Shown one piece after another: positions 36,772 through 47,867 of a stretch of DNA of 64,000 bases; within the stretch, counting starts at the first letter, position 1, and each line of letters begins with the position of its first letter. Source of the DNA: Vibrio pacinii DSM 19139 (GTDB lineage: Bacteria; Pseudomonadota; Gammaproteobacteria; Enterobacterales; Vibrionaceae); contig NZ_JONH01000005.1 in assembly GCF_000711795.1 (NCBI RefSeq), forward strand, positions 186,001 through 250,000, given 5' to 3'. The translations under genes were made by a program, and so were the position numbers. A model generated the notes under the pieces. That model saw only the letters and a program-made list of their open reading frames with translations, made no database searches and had not been told where the DNA came from.

Positions 36772-39225
36772 TTGTCACAACTGCCTATTGAAGGCGTGAT
36801 ATCAGAATTGATTTCTGCTGTCCGCACTTGCTCGCAATTGATCCTTAAAGCGGCGCCTGGCGCGGGTAAGTCAACCTACTTTCCGTTGCAACTGCTCAAG
36901 CAAAAGGTAGTCGCAGGTAAGATGATCATGCTTGAGCCAAGAAGATTAGCCGCGCGTAATATTGCTCGTTATTTGGCCACGCAGTTGGGAGAGGACGTCG
37001 GTCAGCGCGTCGGTTATCGAGTGCGTGGGGAAAACCGAGTCAGTAATGACACACAGCTTGAGATCGTCACTGAAGGGGTGCTGACTCGAATGATTCAGTC
37101 GGATCCAGAGCTAACAGGCATTGATGTGGTGATCTTTGATGAGTTCCATGAGCGTAGCATTCATGCCGATACGGCATTGGCCTTTTGTTTAGAGATCCAA
37201 GAGGCTCTGCGTGATGATCTGAAATTGGTGGTGATGTCGGCAACGCTCGATCAACACGCCTTGTCTCGTTTGATGCCGCAGGCGCACTACATTGAATCAC
37301 AAGGTCGCAGCTACCCGGTGGCGTATCGCTATGTGGCGCCATCGCCCAACCAGCGCTTAGAGGAGTTAATGGCCAAGCAGATACTGAGCTTGATGGCCAG
37401 TGAGTCTGGATCGCTGCTGGCGTTTCTTCCGGGGGTTGCGGCAATTAAACGGGTTGCACAACGACTTGATGGTTTAAGCGCAGACATTGAGGTTTGCCCA
37501 CTCTACGGTCAATTAGACTTTGTCCAGCAACAAGCGGCCATTTTGCCTGCTCCTGCCGGGAAGAGGAAAGTGGTGCTGGCGACCAACATAGCTGAAACCT
37601 CATTGACCATCGAAGGGATTCGTCTGGTGGTGGATTGTGGTTATGAACGGGTGGCCAAGTTTGATCTTAAAAGTGGTGTGACTCGATTGGAGCAGGTGCG
37701 TATTGCGCAATCTTCGGCTGAGCAGCGCGCCGGGCGAGCGGGCCGAGTTGAGCCGGGTTTGTGTGTGCGTTTGTACAGTGAAAGCCAGTTAGCGCAGCAA
37801 CCCTATGTGCCCCAAGCAGAGATTTTGCATAGTGATTTAGCTAATTTAGTGATGGAGTTAGCGCAGTGGGGAGCACAAGACCCGAGCGAATTGTCTTGGC
37901 TCGATGCCCCTGCTTCTGCCGCTGTCAATCAAGCGCGTGGTTTATTGACCCAGCTTGGCTTATTCGATGCGAAAGGTTCACTCAGTGATGCAGGAAAATT
38001 AGCGGGCCAGCTAGGGCTTGAGCCACGAATGTCGGCGATGCTAGCTAAGGCGGGTGGAGCGGTAACCACCGCGTTGGCCGTGGCGGCGTTACTGGAAGAG
38101 CCTGAGCGACAGATGATCAATTTTGTCCATAGTGTACAACGCTTTAAACAGGGGCAGCACAACCGACAAAAGCTCGTTTTGATGCGAGCCCAGAATTTAG
38201 CCCGTCGGATGGGCGTGCAATTTCGTCTTTGCGAGGTGGATGAAGGGTCGGTCGCTTGGCTATTGGCGCTCGCCTTCCCCGACCGCATTGCTCAGGCTCG
38301 ATCTAATCAATTGGGCCGCTTTGTTTTGGCTAATGGTCATGGCGCCGAACTGCAAGACAGTGAAAAGTTAGCCGCGAGTGATTATCTAGTCGTGCTGGAT
38401 CTGATGCGTAGTCACTCTGATTCTTCAATGATTTTTAGCGCGGTCGACGTGGATATCGCTGTTTTGCAAACGCGCTTTCCAGCGTTGTTTGACAGCGTAC
38501 AGGTCGTGGATTGGGATGAGCACAAGGGGCGCTTAGTGGCAGAGCAGCAGACTAAGCTCGGCCGACTGGTTATCGAGCGCAAAGCCTTGCCGGAGCCCTC
38601 TAGCGAAAAAATGACTCAAGCTTTACTTAACTATATTCGTCGTAAGGGGCTGAGTGTATTACATTGGACGCCAAATAGCCGCGAGCTGCTCGAACGATTA
38701 CGTTGTGGGCGTGAGTGGTTGCCAGAGCAATCATGGCCAGAGCTTGATGATCAAGGGTTACTTGAACATTTAGAACAGTGGTTAGCTCCCTACTTAAACG
38801 GCATTAATTCAGCCAAAGCGTTAACCAAGGTGGATTTACACGCAGCATTACTCGCGTATTTGGAGTGGCCGTTAAACCAACAGATTAATCAGTGGCTGCC
38901 AACGCATTATCAAGTACCAACAGGTAGCAACAAGAAAATTCGGTATCAACAAGGCCAAGAGCCCGTGTTATCGGTTCGTCTTCAAGAAGTGTTTGGCGAG
39001 CAAAGCTCTCCGGAGATTGCTCAAGGCCGTAAACGTTTAGTACTTGAGCTGCTATCTCCCGCGCAAAGGCCATTGCAAGTGACTCGCGACTTAGCCAGCT
39101 TTTGGGCTGGTGCTTACCGAGAAGTGCAAAAAGAGATGAAGGGCCGTTATCCCAAGCATGTTTGGCCTGATGACCCAGCCAACCATACCGCCACGACTAA
39201 AACCAAACGACAGTTAGATAAATGA
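36772..39225 (+). CDS. hrpB: ATP-dependent helicase HrpB (DEAH box), TTG start
   Basis: 817-residue superfamily 2 helicase of unknown substrate. Walker A GAGKST is near residue 30, DEFH (motif II) at 123-126, SATLD near 157 and the motif VI region [12 protein letters not shown] near 320; HA2 and HrpB C-terminal domains follow. The TTG at 36772 has AAGG eight bases before it and yields [13 protein letters not shown], aligning with the E. coli start MSSLPVAAVLPELL. An ATG 34 codons upstream would place the gene across the sfsA start. The stop overlaps mrcB as ATGA. Confidence 0.92.
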   Translation: MSQLPIEGVISELISAVRTCSQLILKAAPGAGKSTYFPLQLLKQKVVAGKMIMLEPRRLAARNIARYLATQLGEDVGQRVGYRVRGENRVSNDTQLEIVTEGVLTRMIQSDPELTGIDVVIFDEFHERSIHADTALAFCLEIQEALRDDLKLVVMSATLDQHALSRLMPQAHYIESQGRSYPVAYRYVAPSPNQRLEELMAKQILSLMASESGSLLAFLPGVAAIKRVAQRLDGLSADIEVCPLYGQLDFVQQQAAILPAPAGKRKVVLATNIAETSLTIEGIRLVVDCGYERVAKFDLKSGVTRLEQVRIAQSSAEQRAGRAGRVEPGLCVRLYSESQLAQQPYVPQAEILHSDLANLVMELAQWGAQDPSELSWLDAPASAAVNQARGLLTQLGLFDAKGSLSDAGKLAGQLGLEPRMSAMLAKAGGAVTTALAVAALLEEPERQMINFVHSVQRFKQGQHNRQKLVLMRAQNLARRMGVQFRLCEVDEGSVAWLLALAFPDRIAQARSNQLGRFVLANGHGAELQDSEKLAASDYLVVLDLMRSHSDSSMIFSAVDVDIAVLQTRFPALFDSVQVVDWDEHKGRLVAEQQTKLGRLVIERKALPEPSSEKMTQALLNYIRRKGLSVLHWTPNSRELLERLRCGREWLPEQSWPELDDQGLLEHLEQWLAPYLNGINSAKALTKVDLHAALLAYLEWPLNQQINQWLPTHYQVPTGSNKKIRYQQGQEPVLSVRLQEVFGEQSSPEIAQGRKRLVLELLSPAQRPLQVTRDLASFWAGAYREVQKEMKGRYPKHVWPDDPANHTATTKTKRQLDK

Positions 39226-41582
39226 CCAAGAAAAACACCAGTAATAACAAAGCGAAGACGACCAAAAAAGCGCCGCGTAAACCTCATGCATCATCAACAA
39301 AACGTGCCACCAAGTCGCCGCAACGCCGCTGGTTAAAAACCGTGTGGAGTGTCGCTTGGAAGCTCGGTTTAGCGGTGTTCGCGATACTCGTCGTGGTGGG
39401 GATTTACCTCGATAGCGTCGTGAAGCAACGCTTTGAAGGGCAACTGTTTGATCTGCCGACCGTGGTTTATGCACGGATTCTTAATTTGGCGCCCGGTGAT
39501 AATATCAGTATTCAAGAAGTGCGTAACGAGTTAGATGTACTTAACTATCGCAAGGTACGTCAACCTCATTACCCAGGAGAGTACTCATCTTCTGCAACGA
39601 AAATTGAGCTGATCCGTCGTCCGTTTGAATTTAGTGATGGGCCTGAGCCTGATCGCCGCGTGATGCTGCACTTCTCTTCTTCAGGTATAGAGCGCATTCA
39701 ATCGCTAGAACAACGCGGTGAGTTAGGCTACCTGCGTATTGAACCTAAGATGCTTGGCATGCTAGAGAAAAACCAAGGTGAGCAACGTCTTTTTTTGCGT
39801 CGCGATCAATTCCCAGAAGTGATCGTTGATGCGCTATTGGTCACCGAGGACCGCAATTTTTATCAGCATGATGGTGTGTCACCGTTAGCCATTGCACGTG
39901 CGATGGTGGCGAACATTAAAGCGGGACGCACGGTACAAGGGGGCAGTACCTTAACCCAGCAATTGGCGAAAAACCTGTTTCTTTCTAGTGACCGAACCTT
40001 ATGGCGGAAAATACGTGAAGCTTACATTGCGCTGATTTTGGATTATCGTTACAGCAAAGATCGTATCCTCGAGGCCTATCTTAATGAAGTGTACCTTGGC
40101 CAAAGTCAAGGCCAAGCGATTCACGGCTTTGGATTAGCCGCGCGATTCTATTTTGGTCAACCGATTCAAGAGCTACGTATTGACCAACTTGCTCTGCTCG
40201 TTGGGATGGTTAAAGGACCATCGTATTACAACCCTGTGCGTTTTCCTGAACGCGCAAAGCAGCGCCGCGATCTTGTATTAAGGCTGATGATGCAGCACGA
40301 TATCCTAACCGCTCGCGACTATGATATGGCGGCGAGTCGTCCGCTGGATATTCAAGATAACCCTCGAACCGCGAGTCGTCAGCCAGCCTATTTTCAACAA
40401 CTTAGTATCGAGCTAAAACAAAAAGTAGGTGATGCCTTTCAGGCGGATAGCGGGCTACGTGTGTTTACCTCTCTGGATCCTGTCTCGCAGCAGCAACTTG
40501 AGCGCGCATTGGCCAATAAGATCCCTCAATTAGCCAGTGTGGCAGGAAAAGAGCTCGAAGGCGCGGCAGTAGCGGTGGATCGTCACAGTGGTGAAATTCG
40601 CGCGATGGTGGGCGGGAAGCGTACTGGCTACGATGGCTTTAATCGGGCGCTTAATGCTCGTCGCCAAATTGGCTCGCTAGCTAAGCCTGCTGTTTATCTC
40701 ACGGCATTACAGCAGCCAGAGAAATATAACTTAGCCACAACGTTACACGATAAGCCGATAAGTCTCAAAGGCAGCAAAGGGGATGTCTGGTCGCCGCGTA
40801 ATTACGATCGAAAGTTCCGTGGTGATGTGCCGCTTTATATCGCGTTAGCTAAATCGCTCAATGTGCCTACTGTTGAGCTGGGGATGCAAGTAGGGATTGC
40901 TAATGTGGTCAAAACACTAGAGCGATTGGGTGTCGATGAAAATGAAATTAGCCCAGTGCCTTCGATGTTTTTAGGTTCGTTTACCCTGACGCCATTTCAA
41001 GTGGCGCAGATGTATCAAACCCTGACTAACTCAGGCAAACGTGCCGAGCTATCTGCGCTGCGATCGGTGATTGATCTCGAGGGTAATATTCTTTATCAAT
41101 CTCTGCCAAGAGTAACCCAAACCGTTGATCAGCAAGCGGCTTGGCTGACAACCTACGCCATGAAACGTGGGGTGATGGAAGGGACAGGACGCTACTTAAA
41201 TAACCAGTTCGCATGGGCGGCGCTAGCGGGAAAAACGGGTACCAGTAATGATACGCGAGACAGTTGGTTTGTTGGCGTTGATGGTCGTGAAGTGACGACC
41301 ATCTGGCTTGGACGTGATGACAACAAGTCGACCAAGCTGACCGGTTCAAGTGGTGCGCTACGTGTGTATGCGGAATACCTCAAGCATCGTATTCCTGAGA
41401 AGTTATCTCTGCCTTGGCCGCAGGGAATAAGCACTCTTGGTTTTGCACAAACCACGCAAGGTAGCTTAAGTCTCAAGTGTGGGAGTGAATTCACATTGCC
41501 AGTTTGGGACGTTAATAACGCTCTGCAACAGCAATGTGACAACCAACCTAAACAGTGGCTGAAGAAACTATTTAGTTGGTAA
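39222..41582 (+). CDS. mrcB: Penicillin-binding protein 1B
   Basis: Bifunctional peptidoglycan glycosyltransferase/transpeptidase. 786 residues: a basic cytoplasmic tail (1-45), one membrane segment (about 47-68), UB2H-like domain for LpoB, GT51 domain with TEDRNFYQHDG (Glu near 208) and QGGSTLTQQLAKNL, then the transpeptidase with SLAK (Ser near 485), SLN and AGKTGTS (near 670). It overlaps hrpB by four bases, so coupled translation is likely. hrpB-mrcB is also the E. coli order. Confidence 0.97.
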   Translation: MTKKNTSNNKAKTTKKAPRKPHASSTKRATKSPQRRWLKTVWSVAWKLGLAVFAILVVVGIYLDSVVKQRFEGQLFDLPTVVYARILNLAPGDNISIQEVRNELDVLNYRKVRQPHYPGEYSSSATKIELIRRPFEFSDGPEPDRRVMLHFSSSGIERIQSLEQRGELGYLRIEPKMLGMLEKNQGEQRLFLRRDQFPEVIVDALLVTEDRNFYQHDGVSPLAIARAMVANIKAGRTVQGGSTLTQQLAKNLFLSSDRTLWRKIREAYIALILDYRYSKDRILEAYLNEVYLGQSQGQAIHGFGLAARFYFGQPIQELRIDQLALLVGMVKGPSYYNPVRFPERAKQRRDLVLRLMMQHDILTARDYDMAASRPLDIQDNPRTASRQPAYFQQLSIELKQKVGDAFQADSGLRVFTSLDPVSQQQLERALANKIPQLASVAGKELEGAAVAVDRHSGEIRAMVGGKRTGYDGFNRALNARRQIGSLAKPAVYLTALQQPEKYNLATTLHDKPISLKGSKGDVWSPRNYDRKFRGDVPLYIALAKSLNVPTVELGMQVGIANVVKTLERLGVDENEISPVPSMFLGSFTLTPFQVAQMYQTLTNSGKRAELSALRSVIDLEGNILYQSLPRVTQTVDQQAAWLTTYAMKRGVMEGTGRYLNNQFAWAALAGKTGTSNDTRDSWFVGVDGREVTTIWLGRDDNKSTKLTGSSGALRVYAEYLKHRIPEKLSLPWPQGISTLGFAQTTQGSLSLKCGSEFTLPVWDVNNALQQQCDNQPKQWLKKLFSW

Positions 41583-41666
41583 TGTTATTATGTTGAATAT
41601 TAATGCTTTACCGCGTAGTCCGCGTTCAGTATAAACAGTCATTCGGCGAGAAAAAGGATCGTTATC

Positions 41667-43952
41667 GTGAGGAAACGGATAAGTATATTGTTGTGTCTTA
41701 TCGCCAGTAGTGCGCTAAATGCGGCCACTGTCAGCAATACAGAAACAGAGTCTCGTCCTAAAGTGGCTGTGGTACTGGCGGGCGGTGGTGCTAAAGGAGC
41801 GGCGCATATCGGTGTTCTAAAAGCCTTAGAGGAACTCAAAATTCCTGTCGACATTATTACTGGCACCAGTATGGGTGCTTATGTCGGTGGTTTGTATGCG
41901 ACAGGAATGAGTGCGAGTGAAATTGAGTCGTTTATCGAAACGGTTGATTGGAATAGTGGTTATCGCGACCGAGTTGACCGCAGTCAGCGCAGAGTGCAAG
42001 ACAAAGAATACGAAGATAGGTATCAGCTGACAACGGACCTAGGACTCGGCTGGGGAGAAATTAAAGGCAAGCGCGGTCTGGTTCAGGGGCAGGGCATGCT
42101 TAAGTTATTGCGTGAAACCACTGGGAACCTGCCGCCGTTTGACTCTTTTGACCAACTCGCTATCCAATATCGTTCGGTCGCGACTGACATCATTGCATTG
42201 GAACCTGTGATCCTCGACAAAGGCTATTTGATTGATGCCATGATGGCGAGTATGTCTGTGCCAGGCGCGTTACCGCCTTATGAACTTGATGGACGACTGT
42301 TGGTCGATGGCGGTGTGACCAACAATATGCCAGTCGATATTGCACTCGAACTTGGCGCAGACATTATTATTGCCGTCGATATTAGTACCGAATACAAAAG
42401 TGAAGAGGACTTTAAGACCTTCTTGACAGTGGCCGATCAACTGTCTAACTATTTGGTTCGCAATACCACCAACCACCAAGCAGAGTTATTGAGCGACAAG
42501 GATGTACTTTTACGCCCTGACGTTGGGGATATGGAAACGACCGAGTTTGATAGGATGCCGCAAGCGTTCGCGACGGGGTATCAAACGGCGATAGCACATA
42601 AAGCTCAGTTAGCCGCCATCAGTCTCTCTTCTGCTCAATATCAAGATTATATTGATGCTAAGGAAGAGGCTCGTCGTCAACTTCGCTATGGGGACGAAAT
42701 TCGTGTCGAAAACATCATCATTAATAACAACACTCACTACTCACAAAAACTACTAGAAAACCGTTTGGATTTATCACCAGGCAAACAGTACAGCCTAGAA
42801 CAAGTTGAACAAAGTGTTCAAGATTTATACGCCTTAGATCGCTTCGAATTAGTCACCTATCGCTATGATGTTATTGATGGCCAAGACAGCTTGGTGATTG
42901 ATGTCGATGAGAAATCTTGGGGACCAAACTACGTTAATTTTCGCTTTTTCCTTGAAGATGACTTTAGCACCGATAGTCAATATTCAATTGGAATGTCGAG
43001 CAATTTCACTGATCTCAATAGCCATGGCGCAGAGTTAAGAACGAATTTTGAAATTGGTACTGATAAGCTAATTGAGGCCGAGTTTCACTCGCCTTTTTTT
43101 TCCAGTCAAAAAACCTTCACCTCACTGAGGGTCACCTACAGTAATGAGAAGCGAAATGCGCCAATTTCAGGCTTTGATGATACCAGCCTTGAGGCGACAA
43201 AAAACTACTTCCCGGTAACATTCAATAAGTGGGAAACGGAATGGGCGCTGGGTTATCAAGATACCTTGTGGCGCCGCTTTAAGATTGGTGCGCGTTATAC
43301 CGATGGTGAAGGGCAATTCTCGACCCTGCCAAGCCTAGGGGATGTACAATTTAAACGTTTAGGTGCTTTTGCCAATTACCGTGTCGATACACTCGATAAC
43401 TATAGTCTTCCGCTTAAAGGTTTCTATCTTGACCTTGATTATCTTATCTCACACGATGATAGCGTTGGTTATAGTGCTCTGATTGATGACGTGGGGGAAG
43501 ATACTGTTTATGAAGTGGGGGCCCAACTGATCGCCGCTCATACCTTTTCGCGCCATACTTTGGTCGCAAATATCGATTTAGGCGTTGTTAAAAGTAAAAA
43601 GTCATCACTGCCGATTGATCCACAGGAAATTGGTGGATTTTTGAACCTTTCTGGCATCCCTCGAAATAGCTTGATTGGTCAGAATAAAGTGTTTAGTCGA
43701 CTGGTTTATCGCTATCGTTGGTTTGACAATGATTTTGGTCTATTTAAGTCCCCTTTCTATGTCGGAGCATCGTTAGAGTATGGTGGCGTATGGTCTGACC
43801 CTGATCTCAAAATAGACGAGGCGCCGCTGTATGCCGCTGGCTCATTGTTTGCTGGGGTCGATTCACCGATTGGTCCTGTCATGTTGGGTTATGGTCGGAC
43901 TGAGCAAAACTTCGATTCGTTTTATCTCATTATTGGTACGACATTCAAATAA
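41667..43952 (+). CDS. Patatin-like phospholipase fused to POTRA/beta-barrel (PlpD-type, type Vd)
   Basis: 761-residue exported protein. Signal peptide (1-19), patatin domain (about 31-310) with oxyanion loop GGGAKGA (39-45), nucleophile Ser68 in GTSMG, and DGG with the catalytic Asp near 213. A POTRA domain (about 345-420) and a 16-stranded BamA/TamA-type barrel follow, ending in the aromatic terminal strand SFYLIIGTTFK. This order matches P. aeruginosa PlpD, a type Vd autotransporter. The start is GTG at 41667 after AAAAGGATC. Whether the lipase is released or stays at the surface is not decided by sequence. Confidence 0.9.
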   Translation: MRKRISILLCLIASSALNAATVSNTETESRPKVAVVLAGGGAKGAAHIGVLKALEELKIPVDIITGTSMGAYVGGLYATGMSASEIESFIETVDWNSGYRDRVDRSQRRVQDKEYEDRYQLTTDLGLGWGEIKGKRGLVQGQGMLKLLRETTGNLPPFDSFDQLAIQYRSVATDIIALEPVILDKGYLIDAMMASMSVPGALPPYELDGRLLVDGGVTNNMPVDIALELGADIIIAVDISTEYKSEEDFKTFLTVADQLSNYLVRNTTNHQAELLSDKDVLLRPDVGDMETTEFDRMPQAFATGYQTAIAHKAQLAAISLSSAQYQDYIDAKEEARRQLRYGDEIRVENIIINNNTHYSQKLLENRLDLSPGKQYSLEQVEQSVQDLYALDRFELVTYRYDVIDGQDSLVIDVDEKSWGPNYVNFRFFLEDDFSTDSQYSIGMSSNFTDLNSHGAELRTNFEIGTDKLIEAEFHSPFFSSQKTFTSLRVTYSNEKRNAPISGFDDTSLEATKNYFPVTFNKWETEWALGYQDTLWRRFKIGARYTDGEGQFSTLPSLGDVQFKRLGAFANYRVDTLDNYSLPLKGFYLDLDYLISHDDSVGYSALIDDVGEDTVYEVGAQLIAAHTFSRHTLVANIDLGVVKSKKSSLPIDPQEIGGFLNLSGIPRNSLIGQNKVFSRLVYRYRWFDNDFGLFKSPFYVGASLEYGGVWSDPDLKIDEAPLYAAGSLFAGVDSPIGPVMLGYGRTEQNFDSFYLIIGTTFK

Positions 43953-44228
43953 TCTGCGGTTGTCTCATTTGGTGGTAAATGAACGGATTTTATAAACAAA
44001 ATCATAGAACTTTAGTCTTAAGTTGCTATGTTGGTCAAAGTGATGAGATTTTAATTTAAGGTTAAATTTGCTATCCTACCGCCCACAGTTTGGCCTCTCT
44101 GGCACTGTTTCTCAATCAGCATTGAATGAAAAATACGGCATGGAGAGCCAAGTTTCCAAGGATGTTCACTCCCTATTTTATGAATAACGAGTAATAAAAG
44201 GGAGGAACCGCAATGAGAGGAAAAAGTC
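43953..44228. other. Leader region upstream of acnB
   Basis: 276 bases, AT-rich at first, presumably with the acnB promoter near 44060-44090. The last bases carry a seven-codon frame with a strong ribosome binding site. No other gene. Confidence 0.6.
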
Positions 44229-44236
44229 GTGCTTGA
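44213..44236 (+). CDS. Seven-codon leader ORF overlapping the acnB start (putative)
   Basis: GGGAGGAACCGCA precedes an ATG that opens MRGKSRA and stops at TGA inside the acnB start region, in a different frame from the acnB GTG at 44229. The leader's spacing is near ideal, whereas acnB has GAGAGGAAAA within the leader itself. Translational coupling is plausible but unproven. Confidence 0.4.
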   Translation: MRGKSRA

Positions 44237-46817
44237 AGCCTACCGTAAACACGTCGAAGAGCGTGCTGCTGAAGGAGTTGTTCCTAAACCACTAGACGCT
44301 GAGCAAGTCGTCGGCCTAGTTGAACTTCTCAAAAATCCCCCACAAGGTGAAGAAGCCTTTATTCTTGACCTATTAGAGAACCGAATCCCACCAGGTGTTG
44401 ATGAAGCCGCTTATGTTAAAGCGGGTTTCTTAACTGCGCTGACAAAAGGTGAAGTGGAATCACCACTGGTCAGTCGTGAAAAAGCTGCTGAATTGCTCGG
44501 CACCATGCAAGGTGGTTACAACATTCAACCGCTGGTTAGTCTGCTCGATGATGAGGCGTTAGCGCCTATCGCCGTTAAAGCCTTGTCTCACACTCTACTG
44601 ATGTTTGATGCATTCTTCGATGTAGAAGAAAAAGCTAAGGCAGGCAATGCCCATGCACAAAAAGTGCTGCAATCTTGGGCTGATGCCGAGTGGTTTACCT
44701 CGAAAGAAAAAGTCGCGGAAAAAATTACCGTAAAAGTATTTAAAGTGACCGGTGAAACCAACACCGATGACTTATCTCCAGCACCTGATGCTTGGTCTCG
44801 TCCTGATATTCCAGTCCATGCGAGAGCGATGCTTAAGATGGAACGTGAAGGTATCAACCCAGATCAACCAGGTAGTGTTGGTCCAATTAGCCAAATTGAA
44901 CAGCTGCAAAAAGATGGCATCCCACTGGCTTATGTTGGTGATGTTGTCGGCACGGGCTCTTCACGTAAATCAGCCACCAACTCAGTGCTTTGGTTCATGG
45001 GTGATGATATTCCTTATGTACCTAACAAGCGCACAGGCGGTATCTGCCTAGGTGGAAAGATCGCACCAATCTTCTACAACACAATGGAAGACTCAGGTGC
45101 ATTGCCGATTGAACTGAATGTTCAAGACATGCACATGGGTGATGTTATCGACATTTACCCGTACGAAGGTGTGGTACGTAAAGACGGCGCTGAAATTTCA
45201 AGCTTCAAATTGAGCAATGTTCTGCTTGATGAAGTGCGTGCTGGTGGTCGTATCCCTCTGATTATTGGTCGCGGTTTAACTGGTCGCGCTCGTGCCTCTC
45301 TGGGATTGGAAGAAACCGATCTGTTTGCCAAACCTACGGATCCTTTAGCTTCTGAAAAAGGTTACACACTGGCGCAGAAAATGGTCGGTAAAGCGTGTGG
45401 CGTAGAAGGTGTTCGTGCCGGTCAGTACTGTGAACCTAAGATGACCACAGTTGGTTCTCAAGATACAACTGGCCCTATGACTCGTGATGAACTGAAAGAT
45501 TTGGCGTGTCTAGGCTTCTCAGCAGACTTAGTGATGCAATCATTCTGTCATACATCGGCTTACCCAAAACCAGTGGATGTTAATACTCACCATACGCTAC
45601 CTGATTTCATTATGAATCGTGGCGGTGTGTCATTGCGTCCGGGTGATGGTGTTATCCACTCATGGTTAAACCGTATGCTTCTGCCTGACACGGTCGGTAC
45701 TGGTGGTGACTCACACACTCGTTTCCCTCTCGGTATTTCGTTCCCTGCCGGTTCTGGTTTGGTTGCGTTTGCAGCCGCGACTGGTGTGATGCCACTGGAT
45801 ATGCCAGAGTCAATTCTGGTGCGCTTCAAAGGCAAAATGCAACCAGGTATTACCCTGCGTGACCTGGTTCATGCCATCCCATATTACGGCATTAAGCAAG
45901 GCCTGTTAACGGTAGAGAAAGCCGGCAAAATCAATGAATTCTCAGGCCGCGTGCTTGAAATTGAAGGGGTTGAGCATCTAACGGTTGAGCAAGCGTTTGA
46001 GCTTTCAGACGCTTCAGCAGAGCGTAGTGCAGCCGGTTGTGCGGTTAAACTGTCTCAAGAGTCCGTTGAAGAGTACCTCAATTCAAACATCACTATGCTT
46101 AAGTGGATGATTGCGGAAGGTTACGGTGACCGCCGTACTATCGAACGCCGTATTACCGCAATGCAAGAGTGGTTGGCAAACCCTGAGTTAATGGAAGCGG
46201 ATAAGGATGCAGAGTACGCGCATGTTATCGAGATTGACCTTGCTGAAATCAATGAGCCAATCCTATGTGCGCCAAACGATCCTGATGATGCGCGTCTGTT
46301 GTCAGACGTTCAAGGCACTCAAATTGATGAAGTGTTTATCGGTTCATGTATGACCAATATTGGGCATTTCCGCGCTGCAGGTAAATTGCTCGAGAAGTTC
46401 AATGGCCAGCTTGATACTCGTTTGTGGGTCGCCCCACCAACTAAGATGGATCGTGATCAACTCACTGAAGAAGGTTATTACGGCATCTATGGTCGCGCTG
46501 GGGTTCGTATCGAAACGCCAGGGTGTTCACTGTGTATGGGTAACCAAGCGCGTGTTGCTGATAAATCGACAGTGATGTCGACCTCAACGCGTAACTTCCC
46601 TAACCGTTTAGGTACGGGAGCAAATGTGTACTTGGCCTCAGCTGAACTTTCAGCCGTTGGTGCAATTCTTGGTAAAATCCCAACTAAAGATGAGTACCTT
46701 GCTTACATGGAGCAGATTGATGCAACGGCAGCAGATACCTACCGTTACCTCAACTTCCATCGTATGGAGCAGTACACTAAGAAAGCCGACCAAGTGATTT
46801 TCCAAGAACCAGCGTAA
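44229..46817 (+). CDS. acnB: Aconitate hydratase B
   Basis: Main TCA-cycle aconitase, isomerising citrate and isocitrate through a 4Fe-4S cluster; the apo form binds RNA in E. coli. 862 residues, the AcnB domain order: HEAT-like (1-160), swivel domain 4 (about 165-370) and the catalytic domains with [20 protein letters not shown] and CSLCMGNQA carrying active residues and cluster cysteines. The start is GTG at 44229 ([16 protein letters not shown]). It stands alone ahead of a strong terminator; yacL follows as in E. coli. Confidence 0.98.
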   Translation: MLEAYRKHVEERAAEGVVPKPLDAEQVVGLVELLKNPPQGEEAFILDLLENRIPPGVDEAAYVKAGFLTALTKGEVESPLVSREKAAELLGTMQGGYNIQPLVSLLDDEALAPIAVKALSHTLLMFDAFFDVEEKAKAGNAHAQKVLQSWADAEWFTSKEKVAEKITVKVFKVTGETNTDDLSPAPDAWSRPDIPVHARAMLKMEREGINPDQPGSVGPISQIEQLQKDGIPLAYVGDVVGTGSSRKSATNSVLWFMGDDIPYVPNKRTGGICLGGKIAPIFYNTMEDSGALPIELNVQDMHMGDVIDIYPYEGVVRKDGAEISSFKLSNVLLDEVRAGGRIPLIIGRGLTGRARASLGLEETDLFAKPTDPLASEKGYTLAQKMVGKACGVEGVRAGQYCEPKMTTVGSQDTTGPMTRDELKDLACLGFSADLVMQSFCHTSAYPKPVDVNTHHTLPDFIMNRGGVSLRPGDGVIHSWLNRMLLPDTVGTGGDSHTRFPLGISFPAGSGLVAFAAATGVMPLDMPESILVRFKGKMQPGITLRDLVHAIPYYGIKQGLLTVEKAGKINEFSGRVLEIEGVEHLTVEQAFELSDASAERSAAGCAVKLSQESVEEYLNSNITMLKWMIAEGYGDRRTIERRITAMQEWLANPELMEADKDAEYAHVIEIDLAEINEPILCAPNDPDDARLLSDVQGTQIDEVFIGSCMTNIGHFRAAGKLLEKFNGQLDTRLWVAPPTKMDRDQLTEEGYYGIYGRAGVRIETPGCSLCMGNQARVADKSTVMSTSTRNFPNRLGTGANVYLASAELSAVGAILGKIPTKDEYLAYMEQIDATAADTYRYLNFHRMEQYTKKADQVIFQEPA

Positions 46818-46836
46818 TTTGGTTGTCAACGTCTAA

Positions 46837-46870
46837 CGAAACGCCTACTCATTGAGTAGGCGTTTTTTTA
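46837..46870 (+). terminator. Rho-independent terminator of acnB
   Basis: ACGCCTACTC/GAGTAGGCGT stem (46841-46863) followed by seven T residues, about 20 bases after the stop. Confidence 0.92.
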
Positions 46871-46944
46871 TCTCGTGATTTTGTACTTGCTAGCTCTTGG
46901 CGATATACTCGCGTCCTATTTTTTTGCAACCCACGAGTAGCACG

Positions 46945-47316
46945 ATGGAATTTGAGTTTATTAGAAATACCTTGATGGGCGAATATTACGTCAAGTCCAG
47001 TATGGGGCATGAAATCATCGCTCGTTGGCTGCAAGAAGAAATTGGTAAAGATTGGTGCAAGATTGAGCAAGTTGAGGCGCTGGCTCAACAAGCTAAGTGT
47101 GCACCACAGCAAGAGTTCAATCTATATGGCGCTGAAATATCTCTTACTATTCATGGAGATGAAGTGACCGTTCAAGAAAATGTACTCAGCCATGATAGCC
47201 AAGTGGAACTTGAAAGTGAGTTTGACTTTTACGATTGCGAAAGTACCGCTTGTTGTGGAATCGAAGACTTTGATGACCTTATCGTACAGTGGAAGACTTT
47301 TTTGACCACCCGATAA
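46945..47316 (+). CDS. yacL: YacL family protein (UPF0231)
   Basis: 123-residue acidic protein of unknown function, conserved next to acnB in enterics and vibrios. MEFEFIRNTLMGEYYVKSSMGHE at the start and the C-terminal FDDLIVQWKTFL are family features. The ATG at 46945 is chosen over an in-frame upstream ATG (46897) that would extend into the acnB terminator region. No catalytic motif is visible; the cysteine pair in ACCG is not a clear metal site. Confidence 0.9.
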   Translation: MEFEFIRNTLMGEYYVKSSMGHEIIARWLQEEIGKDWCKIEQVEALAQQAKCAPQQEFNLYGAEISLTIHGDEVTVQENVLSHDSQVELESEFDFYDCESTACCGIEDFDDLIVQWKTFLTTR

Positions 47317-47360
47317 TGCACTTATATGGTGAAGTAAGGCAGGACTGCTTTAAATTTGTG

Positions 47361-47391
47361 AATAAGGCGCACCTTTTTGGTGCGCCTTATT
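47361..47391 (+). terminator. Terminator of yacL
   Basis: Near-perfect 13-bp palindrome AATAAGGCGCACC/GGTGCGCCTTATT around a TTTTT loop, 45 bases after the yacL stop. Confidence 0.8.
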
Positions 47392-47436
47392 GGTTTCTGC
47401 GCATTGAAAACTTGTTGTTTTTATATAAATCAATAA

Positions 47437-47841
<405 letters not shown>

Positions 47842-47867
47842 GAATTCAAAGGATTGGAGACAATAAA

